From Ruminococcus sp. JC304 (GTDB lineage Bacteria > Bacillota > Clostridia > Lachnospirales > Lachnospiraceae): a stretch of DNA of 52,396 nucleotides. Shown piece after piece: positions 27,106 to 37,011 of this stretch; the first letter of the stretch is position 1, and each line of letters begins with the position of its first letter. The position numbers and the translations under genes are program-made. The DNA is taken from the NCBI GenBank assembly GCA_000285855.2, contig HE978651.1, positions 1,081,244 through 1,133,639 of the forward strand. The letters are read 5' to 3'. The notes under the pieces were generated by a model. That model was not told the origin of the DNA. It searched no databases and saw only the letters and a program-made list of their open reading frames with translations.

Positions 27106-28227
27106 GTGAAGGCTGCACTTATATGCTTCAGTCTTACCGGACAGCAGACCGGAGAGAGATTATGCCGGGGGCTGCAGGCAGCCGGGCTGACAGCAGAACT
27201 GGATAAAAAAAGTAAATATCTTCCGGATTCCATTCAGATCAGCACCTCTGCATGGGCAGGAGAGAAATTTTCTGATTCAGATGCACTGATCTTTATCGGT
27301 GCCACCGGAATTGCCGTCCGCAGCATTGCGCCTTATGTAGCGTCAAAGAAGTCAGACCCTGCGGTGCTGGTCGTAGATGAGTGTGGAAAGTTTGTCATTT
27401 CCCTTCTTTCCGGACATCTGGGCGGTGCCAATGAACTGGCGTTAAAAACAGCAGAAATTCTGGAAGCAATACCAGTGGTCACAACAGCCACAGACTTGCA
27501 TCACCGTTTTGCAGTAGATGTTTTTGCAAAGAAAAATAATTGTAGTATCTTTAACATGAAAGCAGCAAAAGAAGTTTCTGCTGCACTTCTGGCAGGAAAG
27601 AAAGTTGGATTTTACAGTGAGTTTCCGACGGACGGTGAACTGCCGGAGGGGCTGGTTCGATGTGACGAGTATGGGAATCCTGTCAGCAGTATGGATAACA
27701 GATCAGAAGAGAAAATACAGAAAAGCTCTGATCTTGATGGAGCAGGGATGGACTGTACGAAGATAGACTGTGGAGTTGTGGTTACTGTACATACTTCCTG
27801 TAATCCTTTTATTTCTACCACACAGGTAGTTCCGGAATGTCTGACTCTGGGCATGGGCTGCAGGAAAGACAAGGATGCCTGTGGAATCGCAGAGGCAGCG
27901 CAGAAGGTGCTGGACAGATCCGGATTTTATAAAGAAGCATTTGAGCAGATCGCAAGTATCGATCTGAAGAAAGAAGAACAGGGAATCCTGTCATTGTCAC
28001 AGGACTGGCAGATTCCTTTTGTGACTTATACAGAAGAAGAACTGAAACAGGTGCCTGGAGAATTTACTCCCTCACCTTTTGTAAAAAAGATCACAGGTGT
28101 GGACAATGTCTGTGAGAGAAGTGCAGTCCTTGCCAGTGAAAATGGCAGATTGCTGCAGAGAAAAACAGGAGAAAATGGTGTGACCACAGCAGTGGCTGCC
28201 AGGGAATGGAGGATACATTTTGAGTAA
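27106..28227 (+). CDS. cbiG: Cobalt-precorrin-5A hydrolase
   Basis: The 373-residue protein opens the delta-lactone of cobalt-precorrin-5A, releasing acetaldehyde. The N-terminal and C-terminal CbiG domains are both present: DALIFIGATGIAVRSIAPYV and LLSGHLGGANELA in the first, and LGMGCRKDKDA and CERSAVLAS in the second. A middle linker (about 190-230) is variable. Start is GTG at 27106. The 3' end overlaps cbiH by 8 nt. Confidence 0.93.
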   Translation: MKAALICFSLTGQQTGERLCRGLQAAGLTAELDKKSKYLPDSIQISTSAWAGEKFSDSDALIFIGATGIAVRSIAPYVASKKSDPAVLVVDECGKFVISLLSGHLGGANELALKTAEILEAIPVVTTATDLHHRFAVDVFAKKNNCSIFNMKAAKEVSAALLAGKKVGFYSEFPTDGELPEGLVRCDEYGNPVSSMDNRSEEKIQKSSDLDGAGMDCTKIDCGVVVTVHTSCNPFISTTQVVPECLTLGMGCRKDKDACGIAEAAQKVLDRSGFYKEAFEQIASIDLKKEEQGILSLSQDWQIPFVTYTEEELKQVPGEFTPSPFVKKITGVDNVCERSAVLASENGRLLQRKTGENGVTTAVAAREWRIHFE

Positions 28228-28951
28228 AATATATGTAATCGGAATCGGACCGGGAGCTTATGACCAGATGACAGGAAAAGCGATCCGCGCCATGAATGAA
28301 AGTGATGCGATCATCGGATATACCGTATATGTAGACCTGGTGAAGGAATATTTTCCGGGAAAAGAATTTATGACTACACCAATGAAAAAGGAAGTGGACC
28401 GCTGTGTCCTTGCTTTTGAAGAGGCAAAGAAAGGTAAGATTGTTTCCATGATCTGCAGCGGTGATGCCGGAGTTTACGGTATGGCAGGTCTGATGTATGA
28501 GGTTGGTGTCAATTATCCGGAAACAGAACTGGAGATCATTCCGGGTGTGACAGCTGCAACAGGCGGAGCTGCTGTTCTGGGTGCACCTCTGATCCATGAC
28601 TTCTGTCTGATCAGCTTAAGTGACCTTCTCACACCATGGGAAAAGATAGAGGCAAGACTTCTGGCAGCAGCCCAGGCAGATTTTGTTGTATGCCTTTACA
28701 ATCCGTCAAGTAAAAAACGTCATGATTATCTGCAGAAAGCCTGTGATCTTATGATGAAATACAAATCACCGGATACTGTCTGCGGAACAGTTTCCAATAT
28801 CGCAAGAGACGGCGAGGAAGCTCATGTAATGACATTAAAGGAACTGAGAGATACACAGGTGGATATGTTTACCACAGTATTTATCGGTAATTCTCAGACA
28901 AAGGAAATCAGCAATAAGATGGTAACACCGAGGGGATATAGGAATGTATAA
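28220..28951 (+). CDS. cbiH: Precorrin-3B/cobalt-factor III C17-methyltransferase
   Basis: The 243-residue tetrapyrrole methylase performs ring contraction and C17 methylation. It has YVIGIGPGAYDQMTGKA, GYTVYVDLV, CSGDAGVYGMAG and CLYNPSSKKR. The start is TTG at 28220, 7 nt after GGAGG, inside the end of cbiG, so translation is probably coupled. The next gene overlaps its end by 8 nt. Confidence 0.93.
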   Translation: MSKIYVIGIGPGAYDQMTGKAIRAMNESDAIIGYTVYVDLVKEYFPGKEFMTTPMKKEVDRCVLAFEEAKKGKIVSMICSGDAGVYGMAGLMYEVGVNYPETELEIIPGVTAATGGAAVLGAPLIHDFCLISLSDLLTPWEKIEARLLAAAQADFVVCLYNPSSKKRHDYLQKACDLMMKYKSPDTVCGTVSNIARDGEEAHVMTLKELRDTQVDMFTTVFIGNSQTKEISNKMVTPRGYRNV

Positions 28952-30995
28952 AGTTCTTGTTTTTGCGGGAACAACAGAAGGATACGAAATCTGCCGTTTT
29001 CTGGCAGATCATAAGATAGAGACAAAAGGATTTGTTGCCACAGAATATGGCAGCAAATCTCTTACAGAAAATGAATTTCTCACTGTTCAGACCGGAAGAC
29101 TGGATGCAGCAGCCATGGAGGAGACCTTTTTACAGGAGAAACCGGAAATGGTGCTGGATGCTACTCATCCTTATGCTGCTGAGGTGACTGTAAATATCAG
29201 GACAGCCTGTGAGAATACGCGGACAGCATATTACAGGGTGCTGAGAGAGGCTGGGGAACATGAGGACAGGGCAGTATATGTGGACAGTGTTCAGGCGGCA
29301 GCAGATTATCTGGATCAGACCCAGGGAAATGTACTGCTGACAACAGGAAGCAAGGAACTGGCCGGCTTCACAGGCATGAAGGATTATCAGAACCGTCTCT
29401 ATGCAAGAGTCCTTTCTCTGCCCAATGTGATGAAAGCCTGTGCAGAGCTGGGATTTGAGGGAAAACATCTGATAGGAATGCAGGGACCTTTTTCCAGAGA
29501 GCTGAATGTAGCCATGCTCAGACAGTATGACTGCAGATATCTGGTCACAAAGGATACGGGAAAAGCGGGTGGATTTCAGGATAAGATTGATGCTGCCCTG
29601 GAATGTGATGCAGTTCCTGTGATCATCGGACGTCCTCTGAAGGAGGAAGGCATGTCTGTGAGAGAATGTAAGAGATTTCTTACAGAACATTTCAGTTTAT
29701 CCCACAGACCGCATATTACACTGCTGGGAATTGGAATGGGAAGCCGGGAACTTCTCACTGTCCAGGGTAAGAACAGCCTGGATCAGGCAGATCTTCTGAT
29801 CGGTGCCAGAAGGATGGTGGATTCTGTGAAGCGTCCCGGACAGGATGTGTTCGTGGAATACAGAAGCCAGGAGATCAGGGATTACATTGATGCACATCCG
29901 GAGTATGACAATATTGTGATCGTCCTTTCCGGAGATGTGGGCTTCTACAGCGGAGCCAGAAAACTTCTGGAAGTACTGTGTCAGGACAGTGCGGATCTGA
30001 GAGTACAGAGAAAGAACGGATCAGAGAAAAGTGAGGAAGAACAAAATAATACAGCACAAAACAATGCAGAGATAGAGATTCAGTGCGGGATTTCCTCAGT
30101 TGTGTATTTTATGTCCCAAATAGGATTATCCTGGGACGATGCCAAAATTGTCAGTGCACATGGAAGAGGCTGTAATCTTATCTCACATATCTGTTATGCA
30201 GAGAAAGTATTTTCCATACTCGGAACTTCAGACGGTGTAGCAGTTCTGGCAGAGAAACTGGTAAAATACGGGATGGGTGATGTGCTCCTTTATGTGGGAG
30301 AAAATCTGTCCTATGAAGATGAGAAGATTTTTGTAAAGCCAGCCAGCGAACTGACAGAATATAAGGGTGATCCTTTGTCCGTCATCTGTGCAGTAAATGA
30401 AAATGCAGGAACACGTCTGGAGACGCATGGAATCAGAGACGAGGAATTTATCAGAGGCAAAGCGCCCATGACAAAGGAAGAGGTACGTACGGTATCTCTT
30501 TCCAAGCTGCGGCTGACCGCTGATTCTGTCTGCTATGATGTGGGCGCAGGAACAGGCTCCCTGTCAATAGAGATGGCACTTCGTGCTCATCAGGGACAGG
30601 TCTGGGCCATCGAGAAAAAGGAAGACGCAGTTGAACTGATCCACCGGAATAAGGTGAAATTTGCAGCGGATAATCTGGAGATTGTGGAAGGACTTGCACC
30701 GGAGGCTCTGACAGATCTTCCGGCACCAACCCATGCTTTTATCGGAGGCTCGTCAGGAAATCTGAAAGAGATCGTGAAGCTGCTGGTTGAAAAGAACCCT
30801 CAGGTCCGGATCGTGATCAACTGTATCACTCTTGAAACTGTAGCTGAAGCATTGGAAACAGCAAAAGAGTTTGGATTTGAAGAAAATGAGATCGTGCAGC
30901 TTAGTGCGGCACGTTCAAAGGCAATCGGACGTTATCATATGATGATGGGCGAGAATCCCATTTATATTATTACACTTCAGAATCCCGGGAAATAA
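28944..30995 (+). CDS. cobK-cbiE-cbiT: Three-domain fusion: precorrin-6A reductase, C5 methyltransferase and C15 methyltransferase/decarboxylase
   Basis: One 683-residue chain carries three consecutive steps. Residues 1-250 are CobK/CbiJ (VFAGTTEGYEICRFLADHK, DATHPYAAEVT, GPFSRELN). Residues about 254-480 are CbiE (ITLLGIGMGSRELLTVQG, LSGDVGFYSGARKLLE, SAHGR). Residues about 505-683 are CbiT (KLRLTADSVCYDVGAGTGSL, EGLAPEALTDLPAPTHAFIG). CbiE-CbiT fusions are common (as CobL); the extra CobK domain is less so. A low-complexity insert (about 352-375, Glu/Gln/Asn) sits inside the CbiE part. Confidence 0.93.
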   Translation: MYKVLVFAGTTEGYEICRFLADHKIETKGFVATEYGSKSLTENEFLTVQTGRLDAAAMEETFLQEKPEMVLDATHPYAAEVTVNIRTACENTRTAYYRVLREAGEHEDRAVYVDSVQAAADYLDQTQGNVLLTTGSKELAGFTGMKDYQNRLYARVLSLPNVMKACAELGFEGKHLIGMQGPFSRELNVAMLRQYDCRYLVTKDTGKAGGFQDKIDAALECDAVPVIIGRPLKEEGMSVRECKRFLTEHFSLSHRPHITLLGIGMGSRELLTVQGKNSLDQADLLIGARRMVDSVKRPGQDVFVEYRSQEIRDYIDAHPEYDNIVIVLSGDVGFYSGARKLLEVLCQDSADLRVQRKNGSEKSEEEQNNTAQNNAEIEIQCGISSVVYFMSQIGLSWDDAKIVSAHGRGCNLISHICYAEKVFSILGTSDGVAVLAEKLVKYGMGDVLLYVGENLSYEDEKIFVKPASELTEYKGDPLSVICAVNENAGTRLETHGIRDEEFIRGKAPMTKEEVRTVSLSKLRLTADSVCYDVGAGTGSLSIEMALRAHQGQVWAIEKKEDAVELIHRNKVKFAADNLEIVEGLAPEALTDLPAPTHAFIGGSSGNLKEIVKLLVEKNPQVRIVINCITLETVAEALETAKEFGFEENEIVQLSAARSKAIGRYHMMMGENPIYIITLQNPGK

Positions 30996-31088
30996 TAAAT
31001 TATGCAGATATCAGGGAATGCGGATTAACAGATTGGAATACCCTGAAATTGCTGTAAAAATATAAGACAGAAACAGAGGAGAACAGGG

Positions 31089-32480
31089 ATGGATATTCCA
31101 AGAATACTTCTTGCAGCAGGGGCCAGCGGCAGTGGCAAAACTCTGATCACCTGCGGACTTCTGCAGGCGTTGGTCAATCGAAAAATGAAAGTGGCATCTT
31201 TTAAATGCGGACCGGATTATATAGATCCCATGTTTCATTCTAGAGTCATAGGGACGAAATCCCGAAATCTGGATACCTTTTTTACAGATGCCGAGACAAC
31301 CCGATATCTGCTTGGAAAAAATGCAGCAGACTGCGATATTGCAGTGATGGAAGGAGTTATGGGTTATTATGACGGTGTGGGAGGGATTTCCACGAAAGCA
31401 AGTGCCTATGACCTGGCAGATACCACAGATACTCCGGTCATCCTTGTGGTAAACAGTAGAGGGATGAGCATTTCCCTGGCAGCTTATATTAAAGGTTTTA
31501 TGGAGTACAAAGAGAACAGCCATATCAAAGGCGTGATCTTTAACCAGATGTCCCCCATGCTTTATCCCAGAATGAAGAAGCTGGTGGAAGAACAGCTTGG
31601 GGTGGAGGTCCTTGGATATGTACCAAAGGTGGAGGACTGTGTGATCGAGAGCCGTCATCTGGGTCTTGTGCTTCCTGAGGAGATTTCTGATCTGAAGGAA
31701 CGTTTGCAGAAGCTTGCCGGAATATTGGAAGACACACTGGAAATCGACAGGATCCTTACACTTGCCAAAAATGCAGAGGAGCTGCAAGTGCCGGAATCTC
31801 TGGTACAGAAAGACAAGACATATGGATATTGTCTGCCACAGAAGCTGCGTATCGGCGTGGCAAATGATGAAGCCTTTTGTTTCTTTTATGAGGACAATTT
31901 CCGTCTTCTGCAGAAAATGGGGGCAGAGCTGGTTGATTTCTCACCAGTTCATGATAAACATCTTCCTGCAGATCTGGATGGGATTCTTCTCTATGGCGGC
32001 TATCCGGAATTAAATGGAGAGGCGCTGGAACGCAACATATCCATGAAAGAGGAGATTGCACAGGCAGTTAAACAGGGTATGCCGTGTATGGCAGAATGTG
32101 GAGGCTTCATGTATCTTCATGAACAGATGGAGGATATGGACGGAGTGTTCCGGAAAACCTGTGGGGTGATCCCCGGAAAATGTTTCCGTACTCCTAGACT
32201 GACCAGATTTGGATATATCACATTAACTGCCGGGAAGCCTGTTTTTGGCAGAAGCGCAGAGGAGATCGGTGAGATTCCGACCCATGAATTCCACTATTTT
32301 GATTCTGAGAACTGTGGAAGTGATTTCCATGCAGCGAAGCCTATGAGCAAAAGAGGATGGGACTGTATGCACAGCAGCAGTAATCTGCTGGCAGGATATC
32401 CTCATATCTATTATTATGGAAATCCCCAGATTCCCAGGGCTTTTCTCATGAAATGTCTGGAATATCATAATTCAAAATAA
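31089..32480 (+). CDS. cbiA: Cobyrinate a,c-diamide synthase
   Basis: The 463-residue enzyme amidates the a and c side chains with glutamine and ATP. The dethiobiotin-synthetase-like half has the P-loop AAGASGSGKTLITCG (9-23) and KCGPDYIDPMFH; the type 1 glutaminase-like half has GGYPELNGEAL and the catalytic Cys337 in MAECGGFMYL, with His in PTHEFHYFD. GAGGAG precedes the ATG. It follows the fusion gene after 93 nt. Confidence 0.94.
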   Translation: MDIPRILLAAGASGSGKTLITCGLLQALVNRKMKVASFKCGPDYIDPMFHSRVIGTKSRNLDTFFTDAETTRYLLGKNAADCDIAVMEGVMGYYDGVGGISTKASAYDLADTTDTPVILVVNSRGMSISLAAYIKGFMEYKENSHIKGVIFNQMSPMLYPRMKKLVEEQLGVEVLGYVPKVEDCVIESRHLGLVLPEEISDLKERLQKLAGILEDTLEIDRILTLAKNAEELQVPESLVQKDKTYGYCLPQKLRIGVANDEAFCFFYEDNFRLLQKMGAELVDFSPVHDKHLPADLDGILLYGGYPELNGEALERNISMKEEIAQAVKQGMPCMAECGGFMYLHEQMEDMDGVFRKTCGVIPGKCFRTPRLTRFGYITLTAGKPVFGRSAEEIGEIPTHEFHYFDSENCGSDFHAAKPMSKRGWDCMHSSSNLLAGYPHIYYYGNPQIPRAFLMKCLEYHNSK

Positions 32481-32528
32481 TGATGAGCCGGATTTATATG
32501 TGGTAAAATAGTAGTAAATTACTGAATT

Positions 32529-32557
32529 CCGGGCGTTTCAGAAATATTGAAACATCC
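32529..32557 (+). promoter_or_regulatory. Intergenic hairpin between cbiA and cbiB
   Basis: CCGGG-C-GTTTCA pairs with TGAAAC-AT-CCGGG around a short loop. There is no T-run after it, so it may be an RNA-stabilising stem rather than a terminator. Confidence 0.35.
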
Positions 32558-32583
32558 GGGAGGCATCAAGGAGTTTTATAATT

Positions 32584-33561
32584 ATGTTATATTACAGTAT
32601 GCCTGCCCTTGCAGCAGGCTTCATACTTGATCTTATGATAGGAGATCCCAGATGGCTGTATCATCCGGTGTGTCTGATCGGAAATCTGATCGCATTTCTG
32701 GAAAAAATACTTCGGAAGATTTTTCCGAAAACAGATAAGGGTGAACTGGTTGCAGGTACAGTGGAAGTGATCCTTGTCTGTCTGTTAAGCGGGGGAATCC
32801 CATTCCTGATTCTGCATATTCTCTACGGGATTTCAGTATGGGCGGGATTTGCACTGGAGACCTTCTGGTGTTATCAGCTTCTGGCAACGAAGTCTCTGAA
32901 AACAGAGAGCATGAAAGTCTATGACAGACTGAAAAACGGAACTCTGGATGAGGCACGTTATGCAGTATCTATGATCGTAGGTCGTGATACCCAGTCACTG
33001 ACAGAGGAAGGTGTTACAAAGGCGGCAGTAGAGACTGTGGCTGAGAATTCTTCAGACGGCATCATAGCACCTATGTTCTATATGGCTATCGGCGGAGTGT
33101 GGCTGATGTTTCTTTACAAAGGAATCAATACTATGGATTCCATGCTGGGATATAAGAATGATAAATATCTGTATTTCGGCCGCTGTGCCGCAAAGCTGGA
33201 TGATGTGGCCAATTATATTCCTGCCAGACTTTCAGGATGGCTGATGGTCGCAGCATCTGCATTTGTAAAAATGGATGTGAAAAATGCAGCTAAGATCTAC
33301 CGCAGAGACAGAAGAAATCATGCCAGCCCTAATTCTGCACAGACAGAAGCAGCAATGGCAGGTGCGCTGGATGTACAGCTTGCAGGCAATGCTTACTATT
33401 TCGGAAAGCTTTATGAGAAACCAACCATCGGAGATGCAATTCGCCCTGTAGAGGTGGAGGATATCAGACGATCCAACCGCCTGCTTTATGCAACAGCGAT
33501 CCTGGGGGCTGTGATATTTCTTCTGATCGGAAGTGCGGTGCGCATCTGTTTCTTTTTATAA
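32584..33561 (+). CDS. cbiB: Adenosylcobinamide-phosphate synthase
   Basis: A 325-residue membrane protein that attaches aminopropanol phosphate to adenosylcobyric acid. Family marks are FILDLMIGDPRWLYHPVCLI, VGRDTQSLTEEGVTKAAVET, AENSSDGIIAPMFYMAIGG and RRDRRNHASPNSAQTEAAMA. Several hydrophobic helices are spread through the chain. AAGGAG precedes the ATG. Confidence 0.94.
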   Translation: MLYYSMPALAAGFILDLMIGDPRWLYHPVCLIGNLIAFLEKILRKIFPKTDKGELVAGTVEVILVCLLSGGIPFLILHILYGISVWAGFALETFWCYQLLATKSLKTESMKVYDRLKNGTLDEARYAVSMIVGRDTQSLTEEGVTKAAVETVAENSSDGIIAPMFYMAIGGVWLMFLYKGINTMDSMLGYKNDKYLYFGRCAAKLDDVANYIPARLSGWLMVAASAFVKMDVKNAAKIYRRDRRNHASPNSAQTEAAMAGALDVQLAGNAYYFGKLYEKPTIGDAIRPVEVEDIRRSNRLLYATAILGAVIFLLIGSAVRICFFL

Positions 33562-33689
33562 TTCCGGTAACAGTGTGCTGATAAGTTGATTTTTGTAATA
33601 ATCTTGCAGGATAACAACCTGTTGGTTCGATAGTGGATTTCCGAATAGTTAATAATATAAAACATGTATAGTAAGACAGGAGACAACTG

Positions 33690-34733
33690 ATGACAAAACA
33701 TATACATGGCGGTGATGTTTATAAATATGATCACTGTCTGGATTTCTCTGCAAACTGTAACCCTCTGGGAACACCCCAGAGTGTAAAGCAGGCGATCATA
33801 GACAGTGTAGAGGACCTGAGTGATTATCCCCGTGTAGGATGCGGACCTCTGAAAGAGGCAATCGCAGATTATGAATATACAAAAAAAGAATATCTGATCT
33901 GCGGGAATGGAGCCGCAGACCTTATTTTTTCCCTCAGCAGGGCATTGAATCCAAAGAAGGCCCTTCTTCCTGCTCCTACCTTTGCGGAGTATGAACAGGC
34001 ACTGGTCAGCGTTGGCTGTGAGATCAGCAGATATTATCTGAAAGAGGAAAATGATTTCTGCATACAAGGAGATTATCCGGATGTTCTGAAAAGAGAAAAG
34101 CCGGATATTATTTTCCTGTGTAATCCCAATAATCCCACAGGGATCACCATACCTCAGGACCTTCTGGAAGAAATTCTGGAAACCTGTGCCATGCAGGGAA
34201 TATTTATGGTAGTAGATGAGTGCTTCCTGGATTTTGTAAAAGATCCGGAGAAACATACGCTGAAGGGAAAACTGGAAAAATATCCGGGGCTTTTTATTCT
34301 TAAGGCATTTACCAAAAGATATGCGATCCCCGGTGTGCGTCTGGGCTATGGATTCTGTTCGGACGGGGAAGTACTTGACCGGATGGAGGCAGTCACCCAG
34401 CCCTGGAATGTGTCTACCATGGCACAGCAGGCAGGAATGGCAGCACTGAAGGAATCAGAATATGTGGAAGCAGGACGGCAGATCATTTTCCGGGAATCTG
34501 CATGGATGAAGGAAAAGATGAGACAGGTTGGGCTGACGGTATATCCTTCTGAAGCAAATTATATATTCTTTTACGGACCTGAGGATCTCTTTGAAAGATG
34601 TGTTGCAAAGGGAATCCTGATCCGGGACTGCAGTAACTATCCGGGGCTGAAAAAAGGATATTATCGTGTGGCAGTGAAGCTGCATGAACAGAATGAAAAG
34701 CTGATAGAGGTACTGGAAGAAGTGCTTTCATAA
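33690..34733 (+). CDS. cobD: Threonine-phosphate decarboxylase
   Basis: The 347-residue aminotransferase-fold PLP enzyme makes (R)-1-amino-2-propanol phosphate for the nucleotide loop. It opens HGGDVYKYDHCLDFSANCNP, has NPNNPTGITIP and VVDECFLDF, and the PLP lysine is Lys209 in AFTKRYAIPGVRLGY. Its place between cbiB and cbiP favours this call over histidinol-phosphate aminotransferase, which it resembles. GGAGA lies 6 nt before the ATG. Confidence 0.9.
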   Translation: MTKHIHGGDVYKYDHCLDFSANCNPLGTPQSVKQAIIDSVEDLSDYPRVGCGPLKEAIADYEYTKKEYLICGNGAADLIFSLSRALNPKKALLPAPTFAEYEQALVSVGCEISRYYLKEENDFCIQGDYPDVLKREKPDIIFLCNPNNPTGITIPQDLLEEILETCAMQGIFMVVDECFLDFVKDPEKHTLKGKLEKYPGLFILKAFTKRYAIPGVRLGYGFCSDGEVLDRMEAVTQPWNVSTMAQQAGMAALKESEYVEAGRQIIFRESAWMKEKMRQVGLTVYPSEANYIFFYGPEDLFERCVAKGILIRDCSNYPGLKKGYYRVAVKLHEQNEKLIEVLEEVLS

Positions 34734-34766
34734 GTAGTTATACAGGAGAAAAGGGGAAACAAAAAA

Positions 34767-36275
34767 ATGGCAAAAGCAATTATGGTGCAGGGGACAATGT
34801 CCAATGCAGGAAAAAGCCTTCTGGCAGCAGGGCTTTGCAGGATTTTTAAACAGGATGGATACAGGGTGGCACCCTTTAAATCCCAGAATATGGCACTGAA
34901 CTCTTTTATTACAGAAGAGGGGCTGGAGATGGGCAGAGCCCAGGTGATGCAGGCGGAGGCAGCCGGAATTAAGCCTTCTGTGCTGATGAACCCCATTCTT
35001 CTGAAGCCTACCAATGATGTAGGCTCCCAGGTGATTGTAAACGGAGAAGTCCTGGGAACCATGAGTGCCAGAGACTATTTTAAATATAAGAAAAAGCTGG
35101 TGCCGGATATTATGAAAGCTTATGATAAACTGGCATCAGAAAATGATATCATTGTGATCGAGGGGGCCGGAAGCCCGGCGGAGATTAATCTGAAAACAGA
35201 AGATATCGTAAATATGGGAATGGCAAAGATGGCAAAGGCACCGGTACTTCTGGTGGGAGATATTGACAGAGGCGGTGTTTTCGCACAGCTGATCGGTACA
35301 GTGGAGCTTCTGGAAGAGGATGAAAGAGAGATGGTAAAGGGTCTGATCATCAACAAATTCCGCGGCGACAAGACCATCCTTGATCCGGGAGTGCAGATGC
35401 TGGAGGAGAGAAGCCATATCCCTGTAGTGGGAGTGGCTCCGTATCTGGATATTCAGGTGGAGGATGAGGACAGCCTCACAGAAAGATTTGACAGAAAACA
35501 GGAAGTGGATCTTATTGATATTGCGGTGATCCGGGTACCAAGAATCTCCAATTTCACAGATTTTAATCCACTGGAAAGTATTTCGGGAGTTTCCCTGAGA
35601 TATGTACAGCATGTCAGTGAACTGAAAAATCCGGATATGATCATCCTTCCAGGAACAAAAAATACAATGGAAGATCTGCTGTGGATGCGGGCTAATGGTC
35701 TGGAAGCTGCAGTTTTGAAGGAAGCTGCAAAGGGTAAGATCATCTTTGGAATCTGTGGCGGTTATCAGATGCTGGGTGAGACCTTAAGTGACCCTCATCA
35801 TGTGGAAGCCGGAGGAACCATCAAGGGAATGGGACTGCTTCCTATGGATACTGTTTTTGCAGAAAAGAAAACCAGAACCAGAGTTTCCGGCAGATTCCTG
35901 GAACTCGAGGGAGAGCTTCAGGCACTGTCCGGTGCAGAACTGGAGGGTTACGAGATCCATATGGGAGAAACTGTGTTAAAAGGCGAGGCCGGACACAGTG
36001 TATCCATTGAAGATCAGGTGTCAGGAGAGTGTAAGGAAGACGGTGCATACTGTAAAAATGTCTGTGGAACCTATGTCCATGGAGTTTTTGACAGGGAAGA
36101 TGTGGCAGAGGCTGTTGTACGTGTTCTGGGTGAGAAAAAGGGAATCGATGTATCTCAGATGACAGGAATCGATTTTGCAGCATTTAAAGAAACCCAGTAT
36201 GATATTCTGGCAGCAGAACTGAGGAAACATCTGGATATGAAAAAGATTTATGAAATTCTGGAGCAGGGAATCTGA
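34767..36275 (+). CDS. cbiP: Cobyric acid synthase
   Basis: The 502-residue enzyme amidates the b, d, e and g side chains. The ATP half has [20 protein letters not shown] and [11 protein letters not shown]; the glutaminase half has [14 protein letters not shown], the catalytic Cys330 in [11 protein letters not shown], and YVHGVFD near the end. Length and motifs distinguish it from cbiA. It follows cobD after 33 nt. Confidence 0.95.
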   Translation: MAKAIMVQGTMSNAGKSLLAAGLCRIFKQDGYRVAPFKSQNMALNSFITEEGLEMGRAQVMQAEAAGIKPSVLMNPILLKPTNDVGSQVIVNGEVLGTMSARDYFKYKKKLVPDIMKAYDKLASENDIIVIEGAGSPAEINLKTEDIVNMGMAKMAKAPVLLVGDIDRGGVFAQLIGTVELLEEDEREMVKGLIINKFRGDKTILDPGVQMLEERSHIPVVGVAPYLDIQVEDEDSLTERFDRKQEVDLIDIAVIRVPRISNFTDFNPLESISGVSLRYVQHVSELKNPDMIILPGTKNTMEDLLWMRANGLEAAVLKEAAKGKIIFGICGGYQMLGETLSDPHHVEAGGTIKGMGLLPMDTVFAEKKTRTRVSGRFLELEGELQALSGAELEGYEIHMGETVLKGEAGHSVSIEDQVSGECKEDGAYCKNVCGTYVHGVFDREDVAEAVVRVLGEKKGIDVSQMTGIDFAAFKETQYDILAAELRKHLDMKKIYEILEQGI

Positions 36276-36366
36276 TCCGGAACAGTATGGTGAAAATCCA
36301 GATAAACCAATGAGTGATAGATGTAACTATTGTATACGGGAATTTATGGAATTTGGGAGATAAGGA

Positions 36367-37011
36367 ATGAAAGTAGAACTGGAAAATGTAAAACCAATGG
36401 ATATAGAGAAACGCAGCTTTGAGATCATCACAGAGGAACTTGGAGATAAAAAGCTGGTTCCCGGAACAGAGCTGATCGTAAAGAGATGTATTCACACAAG
36501 CGCAGACTTTGATTATGCAGAGAATCTCTGTTTCTCTGAGAATGCAGTTGAGAAAGCAATTGCTGCTATCAAAGACGGTGCCTGCATTGTGACAGATACA
36601 CACATGGCAGAGTCCGGGATCAACAAGAGAGTCCTTTCCCGTTACGGCGGAGAAGTATTCTGCTTTATCTCTGACGAGGACGTAGCTGCCACAGCCAAAG
36701 CCAACGGAACCACAAGAGCTACAGCCAGCATGGATAAGGCTGCTGCCATGGGAAAGAAGCTGATCTTTGCCATCGGAAATGCCCCCACTGCGCTGGTACG
36801 TCTCTATGAACTGATTGAGGATGGCAAGCTGGATCCTGAGCTGATCATCGGTGTGCCGGTAGGCTTTGTAAATGTGGTCCAGTCCAAGGAACTGATCATG
36901 CAGGCAGACGTACCTTATATTGTAGCCAGAGGAAGAAAAGGCGGAAGCAATGTTGCCGCATGTATCTGTAATGCATTGCTTTATATGATTGATAATAACA
37001 GAGGGTATTAA
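36367..37011 (+). CDS. cbiC: Precorrin-8X methylmutase
   Basis: The 214-residue enzyme moves the methyl group from C11 to C12 to give cobyrinic acid. The catalytic His43 lies in KRCIHTSADFDYAEN; other marks are VTDTHMAESGINK, FAIGNAPTAL and GVPVGFVNVVQSKE. It is the last gene of the operon, and its stop overlaps by 3 nt the stop of the convergent regulator gene, with no terminator visible between them. Confidence 0.95.
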   Translation: MKVELENVKPMDIEKRSFEIITEELGDKKLVPGTELIVKRCIHTSADFDYAENLCFSENAVEKAIAAIKDGACIVTDTHMAESGINKRVLSRYGGEVFCFISDEDVAATAKANGTTRATASMDKAAAMGKKLIFAIGNAPTALVRLYELIEDGKLDPELIIGVPVGFVNVVQSKELIMQADVPYIVARGRKGGSNVAACICNALLYMIDNNRGY

